Shown: one piece after another, positions 8,343 to 17,077 of the stretch
Position numbering within the stretch: position 1 is the first letter of the stretch
Layout: the number at the start of each line of letters is the position of its first letter
DNA from: a bacterium
GTDB lineage: Bacteria > 4484-113 > JAFGCY01
Length of the DNA stretch: 64,000 nt
Assembly (NCBI GenBank): GCA_020849855.1
Contig: JADZFO010000038.1
Coordinates: 159,975-223,974 of the forward strand
Direction: 5' to 3'
Notes under the pieces: model-generated
Seen by the model: only the letters and a program-made list of their open reading frames with translations
Told to the model about the DNA's origin: nothing
Database searches by the model: none
Program-made: the position numbers and the translations under genes

Positions 8343-9248
8343 GTGATCTGGATCTACATTGTCGCCGGGCTCCTGATCGCGCTGCTCGGGGCGCGGCTGC
8401 TTGGCCGTCTGCGCTGGCGCAGCGCCTCGGCCCGGCTGGTGGAAAACCTGCGCAGCCACAAGCTGGCAGACGGCCCCGCGCCCCTGTCCGCTGCTGCACT
8501 TGAGGGCCTGCCGGCACCGGTAGCGCGCTATCTGAAGCTGGCACTGGGCGATGCGCTCTCGGCCGGCTCGACACTGCCCGGCTGGGTCAGCCTGCAGCAG
8601 CGCGGCGAGATGCGTCTTGGCGAGGGGCCGCAGGCCTGGAAGCCCTTCACGGCGACGCAGAACATCTGCGCCCGGCGGCCAGGCTTCGTCTGGGAGGCGG
8701 TATTCAACATGGGCCCCGCGATGAGCGTGCTGGTGCGGGACAGCTACTGCGCCGGCGAGGGGGCGATGCAGGCCTCCATGCTGGGCCTGCTTGGCATCGT
8801 CAACCAGCATGGCACAGCCCAGATCGGCGCCGCATCGCTCCAGCGCTGGCTGGCCGAGGCGCCCTGGCTGCCGACGGCCCTGCTGCCCGAGAGCATCGAG
8901 GCCCGGGCCCTGCATGCCGCAGGCGCGGGAGCAGAAGGCGGCGGCGCATCGCTGCGCTGGGAGGGCATCGACGAGCGGCGGGCGCTCGCGCTGCTGCGCG
9001 ACGGCGCGCTGGAAGTCAGCGTGGAATTCCGCTTCAACGCCGCCGGCGAAGTGGAGAGCATCTACTGCCCGGCGCGCTTCAGGGATGTGAAGGGCACGCC
9101 GGTGGCCACACCCTGGGAAGGCCGTTTCAGCGAGTACCGCGCCTTCGATGGCCTGCGCATCCCGACGCGCGCCGAGGTCGGCTGGCACATCGACGGCGAG
9201 TACCAGCCCTACTGGCGCGGGGAGATTGAGAGCGCGAGTGTCAGTTGA
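8343..9248 (+). CDS. DUF6544-like membrane-anchored protein
   Basis: 301 aa with one N-terminal TM helix (IVAGLLIALLGARLL), then LPAPVARYLKLAL and a W-K-P-F-T-A-T-Q stretch followed by PGFVWEA and GEG, the pattern I associate with DUF6544 (beta-rich, possibly lipid-binding). Function is not established. GTG 8343 follows TATCAT (8329-8334) by eight bases with no ribosome binding site, so the message would have almost no leader. An in-frame ATG further down would remove the TM helix and is unlikely. Confidence 0.7.
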   Translation: MIWIYIVAGLLIALLGARLLGRLRWRSASARLVENLRSHKLADGPAPLSAAALEGLPAPVARYLKLALGDALSAGSTLPGWVSLQQRGEMRLGEGPQAWKPFTATQNICARRPGFVWEAVFNMGPAMSVLVRDSYCAGEGAMQASMLGLLGIVNQHGTAQIGAASLQRWLAEAPWLPTALLPESIEARALHAAGAGAEGGGASLRWEGIDERRALALLRDGALEVSVEFRFNAAGEVESIYCPARFRDVKGTPVATPWEGRFSEYRAFDGLRIPTRAEVGWHIDGEYQPYWRGEIESASVS

Positions 9249-9308
9249 CGGCATGCTGAGGAACGAGCCTGGTCCTGCCGTCCGGCACACTGTCAGCAGC
9301 CACGAGGG

Positions 9309-9320
9309 TATACTCCAGGC
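9309..9320 (+). promoter_or_regulatory. -10 box for leaderless hicBA transcript
   Basis: TATACT at 9309-9314 and a six-base spacer put the expected transcription start at the A of ATG 9321. Confidence 0.55.
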
Positions 9321-9542
9321 ATGAAAGCAGTGGTTGCCATGCACCAGGACGAGGATGGCATGTGGATCGCCGAGTGCCTCAGCATGCCGGGCTGTGTTTC
9401 GGAAGGCGCAAGCCGGGCCGAAGCACTGAAGATGCTGCAGGACGCAATGCAAGGCTGGCTGGCGGTGATGCGAGAAGATCACCCCGGCATTGATCTTCCA
9501 CTACTTGCAGTTGAAGTCAGCGAGATTGAGGTGGCCGCTTAG
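9321..9542 (+). CDS. hicB: HicB-family antitoxin
   Basis: 73 aa with the partial RNase H-like HicB fold: DEDGMWIAECLSMPGCVSEG, then a helix SRAEALKMLQDAMQGWL. It would neutralise HicA by direct binding. No DNA-binding C-terminal domain is present, so autoregulation may need another factor. Gene order is antitoxin first, and the TAG at 9540-9542 directly abuts the hicA start. The start is leaderless (see 9309-9320). Confidence 0.85.
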   Translation: MKAVVAMHQDEDGMWIAECLSMPGCVSEGASRAEALKMLQDAMQGWLAVMREDHPGIDLPLLAVEVSEIEVAA

Positions 9543-9776
9543 TTGCCACCCCTTCCTTCCGCCTCAGGCATGGAAGTTCTGGCTGCATTCGAGCGCCTTG
9601 GCTGGATCTACCGGCGCCGTGAATCGAGCCACATGATTTTGACCAGGCCAGGCGTCTTTGGCGCTCTAGCCATTCCGAATAAGCCGGCAGTTGCAAGAGG
9701 AACGCTACGCGCACTGCTTAGAGTTGTCGGGGTCAGTGTAGAAGAGTTCACAGCGGCGCTCCGGAGCAAGTCTTAA
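9543..9776 (+). CDS. hicA: HicA-family mRNA interferase toxin
   Basis: 77 aa with a dsRBD-like fold: SASGMEVLAAFERLGWIYRR, then ESSHMIL with the catalytic His, and GTLRALLRVVGVSVEEF. I chose TTG 9543, immediately after the hicB stop, because LPSASGMEV matches the usual HicA N-terminus. ATG 9570 would give a 68-residue form. The usual GSH reads SSH and the later PxHK motif reads PNKP, so activity may be altered. It would cleave mRNA when free of HicB. Confidence 0.8.
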   Translation: MPPLPSASGMEVLAAFERLGWIYRRRESSHMILTRPGVFGALAIPNKPAVARGTLRALLRVVGVSVEEFTAALRSKS

Positions 9777-9797
9777 CACTTCAAAAGTCGAAACAAA

Positions 9798-9821
9798 AAG
9801 GCCGCCCATTCGGGCGGCCTT
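9798..9821. terminator. Bidirectional terminator between hicA and pilT
   Basis: GGCCGCCC/GGGCGGCC with a four-base ATTC loop. On the minus strand it is followed by TTTTTG, a good intrinsic terminator for pilT. On the plus strand TTCTTC follows, giving weaker termination of hicBA. Confidence 0.8.
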
Positions 9822-9863
9822 CTTCGTACGCTTTGTAATACCCGCGCGCGGCGGGTCTGAAAA

Positions 9864-11027
9864 CTAGACGCCGATGCTGGCGCCTTCGAGGGTCGGGCCG
9901 CGGTCGGAGCCGCCGCGCCCGCCGGGGCGGCTGCCCTTGCCCGGGCCGCCCTGCTCGCCGGCCACTGCCGAGGAGATCAGGCGCTGCAGGTTGCCGACGT
10001 TGCCGGCGTGGGCCATCGCCACCTCGAGGCTGATCAGGCGGTCCAGATAGCGGTCCCTCAGGCACTGGTCCATCGTCATCATACCCAGCTTGGAGTGGGT
10101 CATCATGACCGAGTGGATCTGGAACTCCTTCTTTTCGCGGATGAGGTTGCGGATCGCCGGGATGTTGAGCATGACCTCAAAGGTCGCCACGCGGCCGCCG
10201 CCTTCCGCCAGCGGCAGGAGCTGCTGGGACATGATGCACTGCAGGGAGTTGGCCAGCTGGGCGCGGATCTGGTCCTGCTGCTCTGAGGGGAACACGTCGA
10301 CGATACGGTCGATGGTCAGGGGCGCGTTGTTGGTGTGCAGGGTGGCGAAGACCAGGTGGCCGGTTTCCGCCGCGGTGATCGCGGTGGAGATGGTTTCCAG
10401 GTCGCGCATCTCGCCCACCAGGATCACGTCCGGGTCCTGACGCAGCACGCGCTTCAGCGCGCCGGCGAAGGACAGGGTGTCGGAGCCGATCTCGCGCTGG
10501 TTGACGTTGCAGCGCTTGTGCTGGTGCACGTACTCGATCGGGTCCTCCATCGTGACGATGTGGATGTCCTTGGTTTCGTTGATCACGTTGAGCATCGCGG
10601 CCAGCGATGTCGACTTACCCGAACCGGTCGGGCCGGTCACGAGACACAGGCCGCGGGGCAGCATGATCACTTCCTTCATGATGGGCGGAAGGATCAGCTC
10701 CTCCATGGTCGGGATCTTCTCGGAGATCGCTCGCATGACCATGTACACGCTTTCGCGCTGGAAGGCCATGTTGCAGCGGAAGCGGCCGATACCCTTCTGG
10801 CTGTAGCCGAAGTCCAGCTCGCGCTCCATTTCCAGCTTCTTACGCTGGTCTTCACGGATCATCGAGAAGGCCAGGGCGCGCACGTCGTCCGGCGTCAGCG
10901 GCTTGTAGTCCAGACGGACCAGCTTGCCGTGGACGCGCAGCGTGGGGGGCACGCCAGCCGTCAGGTGCAGATCGGAAGCGCCATGCTCCACCAGCTGCAC
11001 GAGGAGGTCGAGAATCGTATAGTCCAT
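9864..11027 (-). CDS. pilT: Type IV pilus twitching motility ATPase PilT
   Basis: 387 aa, near the usual length. It powers pilus retraction at the inner-membrane base. The N-terminal PAS-like domain reads LVEHGASDLHLTAG. Walker A is GPTGSGKS (132-139), the Asp box begins EDPIEYVH, the Walker B region is ILVGEMRD (202-209) and the His box is ETGHLVFATLHT. The C-terminus is a Gly/Arg-rich tail of about 30 residues, longer than usual. The AMIN/STN protein at 56.8 kb is the only other pilus-like gene here. ATG 11027 is preceded by a GGGA site and a hairpin. Confidence 0.93.
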   Translation of the reverse strand: MDYTILDLLVQLVEHGASDLHLTAGVPPTLRVHGKLVRLDYKPLTPDDVRALAFSMIREDQRKKLEMERELDFGYSQKGIGRFRCNMAFQRESVYMVMRAISEKIPTMEELILPPIMKEVIMLPRGLCLVTGPTGSGKSTSLAAMLNVINETKDIHIVTMEDPIEYVHQHKRCNVNQREIGSDTLSFAGALKRVLRQDPDVILVGEMRDLETISTAITAAETGHLVFATLHTNNAPLTIDRIVDVFPSEQQDQIRAQLANSLQCIMSQQLLPLAEGGGRVATFEVMLNIPAIRNLIREKKEFQIHSVMMTHSKLGMMTMDQCLRDRYLDRLISLEVAMAHAGNVGNLQRLISSAVAGEQGGPGKGSRPGGRGGSDRGPTLEGASIGV

Positions 11028-11039
11028 ATGCCGTCCCTG

Positions 11040-11057
11040 CTCCGGCGGGCGCCGGAG
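11040..11057 (-). promoter_or_regulatory. Perfect hairpin in the pilT leader
   Basis: CTCCGGCG/CGCCGGAG, eight bases with a two-base loop, 13 bases before the pilT start and 30 bases after the stop of the upstream gene. It could be a weak terminator or a translational control element. Confidence 0.4.
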
Positions 11058-11086
11058 TAACCATTAATTTTAACATGCAGGGCGGC

Positions 11087-11887
11087 TCAGGTGGCCCTCA
11101 GCCCGGCTGAATCTGGCTGCGCGGGGCTTTCGGGCTCCAGATCCGCGCCGTCAGGGGCCGGCTGCGCCCCCTTGGCCGCGCTGCTGTCTGCCTTCGCGGC
11201 TGCTCCGGCCGCCGCCACCTGCGCCGCCTGCATGGCAGCCAGGCCTTCCGCGGGCTCATTGCGGTAGCTGTCCAGCAGGTACAGGAACAGCTCCTCGCTG
11301 CGCAGGTTGTAGTCCCGGCCGAGCCCCACGCGGCGGATCGCGCTGCTTAGCACCATTTGCAGCAGAAAGGGCTGGGTGATCAGGCCCCACCAGCCATGGA
11401 TGTTCTGCCGCGAGGCGTACATGCCGACAAAGAACGCGACCCACAGCGCCTGGGCCGTCCAGTAGAAGCGCGGGCTGAGCATGGCGGCGCAGATCGTCCG
11501 GCCGGCACTGATTGGCTTGTCGGGGTCGAGGTACCAGTCGAGGAAGGTGCAGACATGCAGAGCCAGCTCACTGTTGCTGCGCGGACGCAGGAAGGGCGCG
11601 CACCAGCGCATCCAGGGGCTGCTTTCGAATATGTCCGGCAGCATGTCAAGACCGGCGGGCAGGACTGCCGCCAGGCCGCTCTGCCGCAGCCGCAGGCGCA
11701 GTTCCCGCCGCGGCCCCTCGCTGAACTCAACTGGCAGCTTGCGCTCCCGCAAGCGCTGGTAGAAGCCGCCGCTGCCGCCGTAGTTGTCGTCCTCACTGAG
11801 CGCAATCAGCATGTCCAGCGCCGGGCGGCTGGCAAGCAGCTCGCCCAGAAACTCACGCGCTGGACTGGTTTTGAGCTTCGGCGCCAC
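11087..11887 (-). CDS. Membrane protein, NLEWYLDP paralogue family, member 1
   Basis: 266 aa. A helical cytosolic part contains LDMLPDIFE and a TFLDWYLDP motif (about 138). Two or more TM segments follow, then YNLRSEELFLYLLDSYRNEP and an Ala-rich tail. The order PDI, RPR, (N)LEWYLDP, TM pair, IN/EL-YLYL is shared with the genes at 11982, 12783, 13547 and 17078. I recognise no named domain. TATACT (11894-11899, minus) lies six bases before GTG 11887, so the start is leaderless. It is divergent from member 2 and upstream of pilT. Confidence 0.65.
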   Translation of the reverse strand: MAPKLKTSPAREFLGELLASRPALDMLIALSEDDNYGGSGGFYQRLRERKLPVEFSEGPRRELRLRLRQSGLAAVLPAGLDMLPDIFESSPWMRWCAPFLRPRSNSELALHVCTFLDWYLDPDKPISAGRTICAAMLSPRFYWTAQALWVAFFVGMYASRQNIHGWWGLITQPFLLQMVLSSAIRRVGLGRDYNLRSEELFLYLLDSYRNEPAEGLAAMQAAQVAAAGAAAKADSSAAKGAQPAPDGADLEPESPAQPDSAGLRAT

Positions 11888-11899
11888 GGGCAGAGTATA
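11888..11899 (-). promoter_or_regulatory. -10 box for leaderless member 1 gene
   Basis: TATACT on the minus strand at 11894-11899, then a six-base spacer to GTG 11887. Confidence 0.5.
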
Positions 11900-11981
11900 G
11901 GGTTCTCCTGCTTAGCCGGCTGTGCGAATCCATGCTGCGCAGGGCTGAGGTGCTTACCGGCTTGCTACACTTGACCTGCAA

Positions 11982-12731
11982 ATGCCGGAGCCGCATTACA
12001 GCCCGCACATTGGCACCAGCCGCAGCATCTGGCCGCGGGTCGGCAGCCGGGGCGCGCATCGTGTGGTGCAGACGGTCTTTGACGCGGTCAATGACTCGAT
12101 GGTCGACCTGAAGAGCCGCCAGTACCTCTTTGAGCTGACGGCCGGCGGGCGGGAATACCGCGACTGGCTGCGCGGACGCCTGGCCGGCAGCGACCTGGCC
12201 CGGCGCCTGGCCGGCGGTATCGGCAGCCTGCCGGAGATCGGCGAGGGCCTGCCCGACTGGGCCCGCGCGCTGGAGCGCTTCCAGCGGCCGCGCAGCCTGG
12301 AGCAGACGGTCTGGTATGTGCTGCGCAACCTGGAGTGGCTGCTGGACTCCGGCCGCAGGCCGAAGGTCAGCGCCTTTGGCTTCTTTCTGGCCGGTGGCCT
12401 GCTGCTGGCGATTGGCGGCTTCATCTGGCTGGTGAGCTGGCTGGCGCGCCAGGGGGCCGGCGGCGGGCTCAGCAGCGGCTGGTGGATCCCGGTGCTTTCG
12501 GTCCTGCCGGCCCTGCTGATCAACCTGGTGGCCTTTGTCGGGCGCAGCCAGGGTCTGGGCGTATCCGCCGGAGCGCAGCCGGGCAGCGAGAAGTTTGCCA
12601 TCAATGTGGCCGAGTTCTACTGGTACATCACCGAGGCCCTGGCCGATCCCGCCGAGGAGAAGCAGGGCGAGCTGAGCGCCAGCGACATTCTCGACAACTC
12701 TATCGAGCGGGCGAAGGCGCGGATTAGCTAG
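11982..12731 (+). CDS. Membrane protein, NLEWYLDP paralogue family, member 2
   Basis: 249 aa. Reads YRDWLRGRLAGSDLARRL, LPEIGEGLP, ERFQRPRSLEQT and VLRNLEWLLD, then two hydrophobic segments separated by a Gly-rich turn, and FAINVAEFYWYITEALADP. The soluble part (about 1-120) probably faces the cytoplasm. TACACT (11966-11971) ends ten bases before ATG, giving at most a few bases of leader. First of three tandem plus-strand paralogues. Function unknown. Confidence 0.65.
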   Translation: MPEPHYSPHIGTSRSIWPRVGSRGAHRVVQTVFDAVNDSMVDLKSRQYLFELTAGGREYRDWLRGRLAGSDLARRLAGGIGSLPEIGEGLPDWARALERFQRPRSLEQTVWYVLRNLEWLLDSGRRPKVSAFGFFLAGGLLLAIGGFIWLVSWLARQGAGGGLSSGWWIPVLSVLPALLINLVAFVGRSQGLGVSAGAQPGSEKFAINVAEFYWYITEALADPAEEKQGELSASDILDNSIERAKARIS

Positions 12732-12782
12732 ACCGCTTCGCCGAAGCCGCAGGCCGCTGCGCTGCGCTAGACTTGGCCCAGA

Positions 12783-13550
12783 TTGGAGCAGATCAGAGTG
12801 GAGCAGTTCAGACAGGACCTGGCCCGCATCAGTAACCCCATCGCCCGGGACATCGTTGTGCGCCTGTACCGGATTGCCACGGGGCTGAATGTCGACCCCT
12901 ACTCCGACGGCTACCTGCGCCAGCTTGGCGGCGATAAACACATTGGCTACTGCTACTGGCTGCGGGCGAAGCTGAAAGGCTCGGGCCTGCTGCGCCAGAT
13001 TGTCGACGGGCCACTGGGCATGCCCGACCTGACGGGTGCATTGCCGCTGCTTTTCCAGCCGGCACAGAAGCTCTTCGGCGCGCGCAGGCTGGCGCCGATG
13101 CTGTGCCAGGTGCTGCGCAACCTGGAGTGGTACCTTGACCCGGTCTATTCCCGGCCGGTGCTGCCGGTGTCGGCCTACATCTGGCAGGGCACCGCCGTCC
13201 TGGCAGCCCTCGCGCTTTACACCCTGCTGATCTACTGGCTGAGCTCTACCGGCATTCCGATGTCGAGTGCTCTGGCGCCGCTCAGCCTGGCCGGCCCCTT
13301 TGTGGGCCAGCTCGCGGCGGTCAGCCTGGGTGGCCCGCTGTCCAACCCCTTTGTCGCCGGTGTGCCGGCAAACTCCTTTCGCTTTCGGGTCAACGCGGTT
13401 GAGTTCTTCCGGCACGCCGTCGAGACCCTGAGCGACGCCCCGGAGCCTGCGCCCGGCAAGCAGCCTCAATCTGCGGCTGAACATGCAGCCCGGGATGCCG
13501 CTGCAGGCGAGCTGGCCGCTGCCCGCCGCCGGCTGGAACGGCAGCTGTGA
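12783..13550 (+). CDS. Membrane protein, NLEWYLDP paralogue family, member 3
   Basis: 255 aa with YWLRAKLKGSGLLRQI, MPDLTGALP, QVLRNLEWYLDP, two to three hydrophobic segments, and FRFRVNAVEFFRHAVETLSD. The most likely start is TTG 12783, nine bases after TAGACT (12768-12773); GTG 12798 is possible. It ends in a GTGA overlap with member 4, which implies coupled translation. Confidence 0.65.
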   Translation: MEQIRVEQFRQDLARISNPIARDIVVRLYRIATGLNVDPYSDGYLRQLGGDKHIGYCYWLRAKLKGSGLLRQIVDGPLGMPDLTGALPLLFQPAQKLFGARRLAPMLCQVLRNLEWYLDPVYSRPVLPVSAYIWQGTAVLAALALYTLLIYWLSSTGIPMSSALAPLSLAGPFVGQLAAVSLGGPLSNPFVAGVPANSFRFRVNAVEFFRHAVETLSDAPEPAPGKQPQSAAEHAARDAAAGELAAARRRLERQL

Positions 13551-14242
13551 GAGAGGTCAGTTCCAAGGGAGCACAGCGGGCGCTGAAGGCGCTGGAGCGT
13601 CTGATCGCGAAGATTCGCCATGTTGAGGGAGTCAGTGACTTCAACCTGCTCCACCAGGCTTACCAGTTCAGTCCTCAGGGCATCGGCTATCGCAACTTTT
13701 TGCAGCAGAAACTTGCCGGCAGCGATATTGCACTGCGACTGATGGACGGTCTTGACGCTTTCCCCGACATTGTTGAATCCATGCCGCCACTGCTGCGACC
13801 TCTTGAGCGCCTGTTCATGCCGCGCACGCTTGAGCAAACGGCATGCTATCTGGCCCGGCACCTGGCCTGGTATCTGGATCCAAAACGCGACAAGCCGCGC
13901 TATGGCTTATCCCGCCTCTGGCCGCTTCTCGACCTGCTCATCGGCATCGCCCTCATAACCTTCTCCCTGATGCGCTTCCCTGACTATTTGTGGTTGATGC
14001 TGCTGGGACTTGGATCCTTCCTCAGCATGTTCATACGGCTGCACTTCGTCGGCCAGGGCGGGCTGCTGCTGGGCGCTGATCCCAGCAGCGAAGACTTTCA
14101 CATTAACGCCCTGGAGCTTTACCGCTATCTGCACGCGGCCTGGAGCGACCCGCCTGAAGGCGCGGCCGCGGTGACAGCACTTCCGGCAGCGGATCTGGCC
14201 AGCTCGCCTGTCGCTGAGAGCCTTGCGCGCGAGCAGCATTGA
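13547..14242 (+). CDS. Membrane protein, NLEWYLDP paralogue family, member 4
   Basis: 231 aa. Reads YRNFLQQKLAGSDIALRL, FPDIVESMP, MPRTLEQT and HLAWYLDPKRDKPRYG, two TM segments, then FHINALELYRYLHAAWSDPP. GTG 13547 overlaps the previous TGA by four bases. The third bases are less GC-biased than in members 2 and 3, which may mean a different origin or age. Function unknown. Confidence 0.65.
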   Translation: MREVSSKGAQRALKALERLIAKIRHVEGVSDFNLLHQAYQFSPQGIGYRNFLQQKLAGSDIALRLMDGLDAFPDIVESMPPLLRPLERLFMPRTLEQTACYLARHLAWYLDPKRDKPRYGLSRLWPLLDLLIGIALITFSLMRFPDYLWLMLLGLGSFLSMFIRLHFVGQGGLLLGADPSSEDFHINALELYRYLHAAWSDPPEGAAAVTALPAADLASSPVAESLAREQH

Positions 14243-14250
14243 TCCTGCGC

Positions 14251-14445
14251 TCAGGGGCTTGTCTGCGCGCTCTGGGCCCTCTTGGCCGGGGCCTCTGCGG
14301 CCAGTGCGTCTTTTACACCCGCCGGGCCAGCTTCAGCCAGCGCGGCTGGCAGCGCAGGCTGCGGCGCTGGCTCGGGCGCGTCGCTGTAGTTCTCCCGCAG
14401 GTAGAAGAGCAACTCTTCCTTGTTGACATGCCAGCCGCGGCCGCG
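14251..14445 (-). pseudogene. C-terminal remnant of an NLEWYLDP-family gene
   Basis: The minus strand reads GRGWHVNKEELLFYLRENYS, then DAPEPA and an Ala/Pro-rich tail to a TGA at 14251. It matches the C-terminal end of member 1 (GRDYNLRSEELFLYLLDSYR). No start codon or upstream domain remains: the open frame runs directly into the 3' end of the PPC lipoprotein gene, three bases away. Probably a paralogue truncated when its 5' part was replaced. Confidence 0.55.
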
Positions 14446-14447
14446 GC

Positions 14448-16826
14448 TTAGCTGACATCCATCGTGTAGTCCGCGCCGCCCGAGCTGCACTGCACCCGCA
14501 GGTAGTAAGTGCCCGGGGTGACAGCGGCCGACACGCCGCGGACGCCGGAGTTGCCGCTGGTATCGCTGTCCAGCGAAGCCCCGGAGCCGTCAAGCAGAGT
14601 CAGGCGGATATTGCCGGCAAGCGGGTCATAAGTCAGGCTGGCGCCCAGGGACTGTGGCGCTTCGATGTTGACGAAGTAATAGTCGTCGACGTCGCCGTCA
14701 TAGCCAAAGAAACCGCAGTGTCCGGTGAAGTTGCTGACCGGCAGCGCCGGGAGCTGCATCGCCGCAGGACGGCTGTCGTTGTCCTCCTGCTCGCTGAGGG
14801 TCAGCTGGGTCCTGGACATCGCCAGGTCGCAGTCGGACAGGCCGTCGGTGGCCGTCAGCTTCAGGAAGTAGGACCCGGCCTTGAGCGTCCAGTCAAACTG
14901 CCGCAGGCCCGGGTTGCCGTCACTGTCGTCATAAACAATCTGGCCGGCCGAGTTCAGCAGGCTGAGGGTCACGGTGCTGGGGCCTTCGTCATAGGCCATG
15001 CTGATGGAGAACTGCTCCTGGTTGAGGGCGTCGAAGGTGAAGTAGTCCGTCACATCGCCGTCATAACCGCTGGCGCCGACGCTGGCCAGGTAGCCGCTGA
15101 AGGGCATGGCGGGCAGCAGGTCTGCGGTAGGGCGGGTGTCGTTCTCCTCGGTCTCACCGTAGCCGGGATGCGTGCGGCTCAGGCTGAGCGTGTAGTCGCT
15201 GCCGCCTTCCAGCGCCTCCACCTTCACATAGCAGTCGCCGCCGCGCAGGCCCTGGACCAGGGTGCGGCTGCCCGGGTTGGCATCGATAGAGCTTGCCGCC
15301 ACGCTCTCGTCCTCGTCATAGAGGCGCATGCCGAGGGTGCCCGTGCCGTTGTCATAAGTGAGCTGGGCCGTGATGATGTCGCCGTCCTGGCAGGCAAAGC
15401 GGAAGTAGTCGTTGTCATCACCGTCATAGCCGAAGACACCCACCGAGGCGCTCAGGCCATTTAGCGGCAGCGCCGGGAGCTGCTGGGCCTCGCTGAACTT
15501 GTCGTTGTTCTCGAGCTCTCCATAGCCAGGGTCATTGCGTTCCGCGCTGAGCGTATAGGTGCCGTGGCCAACCTCCGCCTTGACCACCAACAGGCTGGTC
15601 CCGGCATGCAGGCCCCAGCTGAAGCTGCGCAGGCCGGGGTTGGCCAGGCTGTCCTTGTAGAGCTGCTGGCCTTCGGGCGTCAGCAGGGCCAGGCTGAGGT
15701 TTCCGGTGCCCGACGCATAGGCCAGGTTGAAGCTGACAACCTCGCCCTCGGCGGCTTCGATGCTGAAGTAGTCCGTGCTGTCGTTGTCGTAACTGCCAGG
15801 GCCGACCGCGCCGCTGATCTCAAGCTCCGCGCCGAGGCTGTTGGCCTGCAGGTCGTTATCATTGGGCTCAAGTTCTGTATAGTCCGGGAAGCTGCTGCTG
15901 ATGCCAAGCAGGTAATCGCCGCTGCCGGCCTCGCCCTGCACCTTGAGGGTGTAATGCCCCGCCTTGAGGCCCACATTGATATTGCGGCTGCCGGGGTTGC
16001 CGTTCTCATCACTGATCAGGGTCGCGCTGCTGTCCGGCCGCGACAGGCTCATGGTGAAGTTGGCGTCGCCGGGGTAGCTGAGGTCAATGTTGATCTGCTC
16101 GTGCTCCTCAGCATCAAAGCTGAAGTAGTCAATGACATCACCGTCGTAGCCACCGGCGCCAAGGCTGCCCTTGAAGCCGATGAAGGGCTGCTGCGGAAGC
16201 TGCTGGGCGCCGGAGGCGTTGTCGTTTTCCTCGCGCTCGTCATAGCCGCTGTTGGGCAGGTCAAGAGAGGTCTCGACGCGCAGGGAGTTGACTTCCAGCG
16301 GCCCGTCGACGGCAAGCACCGCGACATACATCGAGCCCTGTTTGTTATAGAACTCCAGCCCTTCGCCAAGGCTTACAGTCGCCGTATCGGTGAGCTGGCT
16401 CAGTGACCAGCGCTTGCCGCTGTAATCGCTGAAGGCCAGGAAGTAGCTGCCCTGGGCGCTGCAGAGCACGCGCTCCGCCCGGATGCTGTCGTCCGCCGGG
16501 AAGTCATAAAGCTCAAAGACGGCGAAGGCCATCCCGCCCGCAGCGGCAGGGTCCAGCTCAAGGGTTTCGTTGGCATAGACCACCCCGCTCCCACTGCTGC
16601 GCACCGGAGGCTGGAGCAGAAGTTCATGCAGCACTCCGCTGGCGGTACGCAGGGGGCTGCCCTGGCCCTGCGGCAGTGCGCCAAGCTCCGGCAGGCGCGC
16701 GGCCCCCGGCTTGATCTTCTGGGCTACTGCCGGCAATGCGGCGCTTTCCTGCTGCGCCGAGGAACAGGCGCTTAGCAGCAGGAGCAAAGCGAAGCTGAAA
16801 ACCCGCAGGAAAGTGTTTCTCCCCAT
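14448..16826 (-). CDS. Lipoprotein with five tandem PPC domains
   Basis: About 792 aa. Signal peptide FALLLLLSAC with a lipobox. An N-terminal beta domain of about 170 residues is followed by five repeats. Each opens with an E-x-N-D-like motif (REENDNASGAQQLP, ELEPNDNDLQANSL, ELENNDKFSEAQQLP, ETEENDTRPTADLLP, EQEDNDSRPAAMQLP) and contains a DYFSF- or DYFTF-like strand and a GxYxLKV strand, typical of bacterial pre-peptidase C-terminal domains. No catalytic domain is present. I chose ATG 16826, after GGGGGG, over an upstream in-frame ATG that would bury the signal peptide. Confidence 0.8.
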   Translation of the reverse strand: MGRNTFLRVFSFALLLLLSACSSAQQESAALPAVAQKIKPGAARLPELGALPQGQGSPLRTASGVLHELLLQPPVRSSGSGVVYANETLELDPAAAGGMAFAVFELYDFPADDSIRAERVLCSAQGSYFLAFSDYSGKRWSLSQLTDTATVSLGEGLEFYNKQGSMYVAVLAVDGPLEVNSLRVETSLDLPNSGYDEREENDNASGAQQLPQQPFIGFKGSLGAGGYDGDVIDYFSFDAEEHEQINIDLSYPGDANFTMSLSRPDSSATLISDENGNPGSRNINVGLKAGHYTLKVQGEAGSGDYLLGISSSFPDYTELEPNDNDLQANSLGAELEISGAVGPGSYDNDSTDYFSIEAAEGEVVSFNLAYASGTGNLSLALLTPEGQQLYKDSLANPGLRSFSWGLHAGTSLLVVKAEVGHGTYTLSAERNDPGYGELENNDKFSEAQQLPALPLNGLSASVGVFGYDGDDNDYFRFACQDGDIITAQLTYDNGTGTLGMRLYDEDESVAASSIDANPGSRTLVQGLRGGDCYVKVEALEGGSDYTLSLSRTHPGYGETEENDTRPTADLLPAMPFSGYLASVGASGYDGDVTDYFTFDALNQEQFSISMAYDEGPSTVTLSLLNSAGQIVYDDSDGNPGLRQFDWTLKAGSYFLKLTATDGLSDCDLAMSRTQLTLSEQEDNDSRPAAMQLPALPVSNFTGHCGFFGYDGDVDDYYFVNIEAPQSLGASLTYDPLAGNIRLTLLDGSGASLDSDTSGNSGVRGVSAAVTPGTYYLRVQCSSGGADYTMDVS

Positions 16827-17065
16827 GAGAACCCCCCGTGACCAGTGGACGCGGCATTCTAACCGCGCTGAACCCTGATCAGCGCTCGCTTCACCTGAAT
16901 TTAAGCCTGCTGTAATCCTGCCCGGAGGAATACACTTACCAGCCAATAACTGCCTGAGAGATTTCGCGGCCTGCTTCTTCAGCTCAGGTAAGCGTATGAT
17001 CGCTAGCAGCAGTTCTCAACTGAAATGACGCTAACGCCTTGGTTCTGCACTAACTGGACGCTCGC

Positions 17066-17077
17066 TATACTTTCGTC
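17066..17077 (+). promoter_or_regulatory. -10 box for leaderless member 5 gene
   Basis: TATACT at 17066-17071 and a six-base spacer to ATG 17078. No consensus -35 was evident. The rest of 16827-17065 shows nothing recognisable. Confidence 0.5.
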
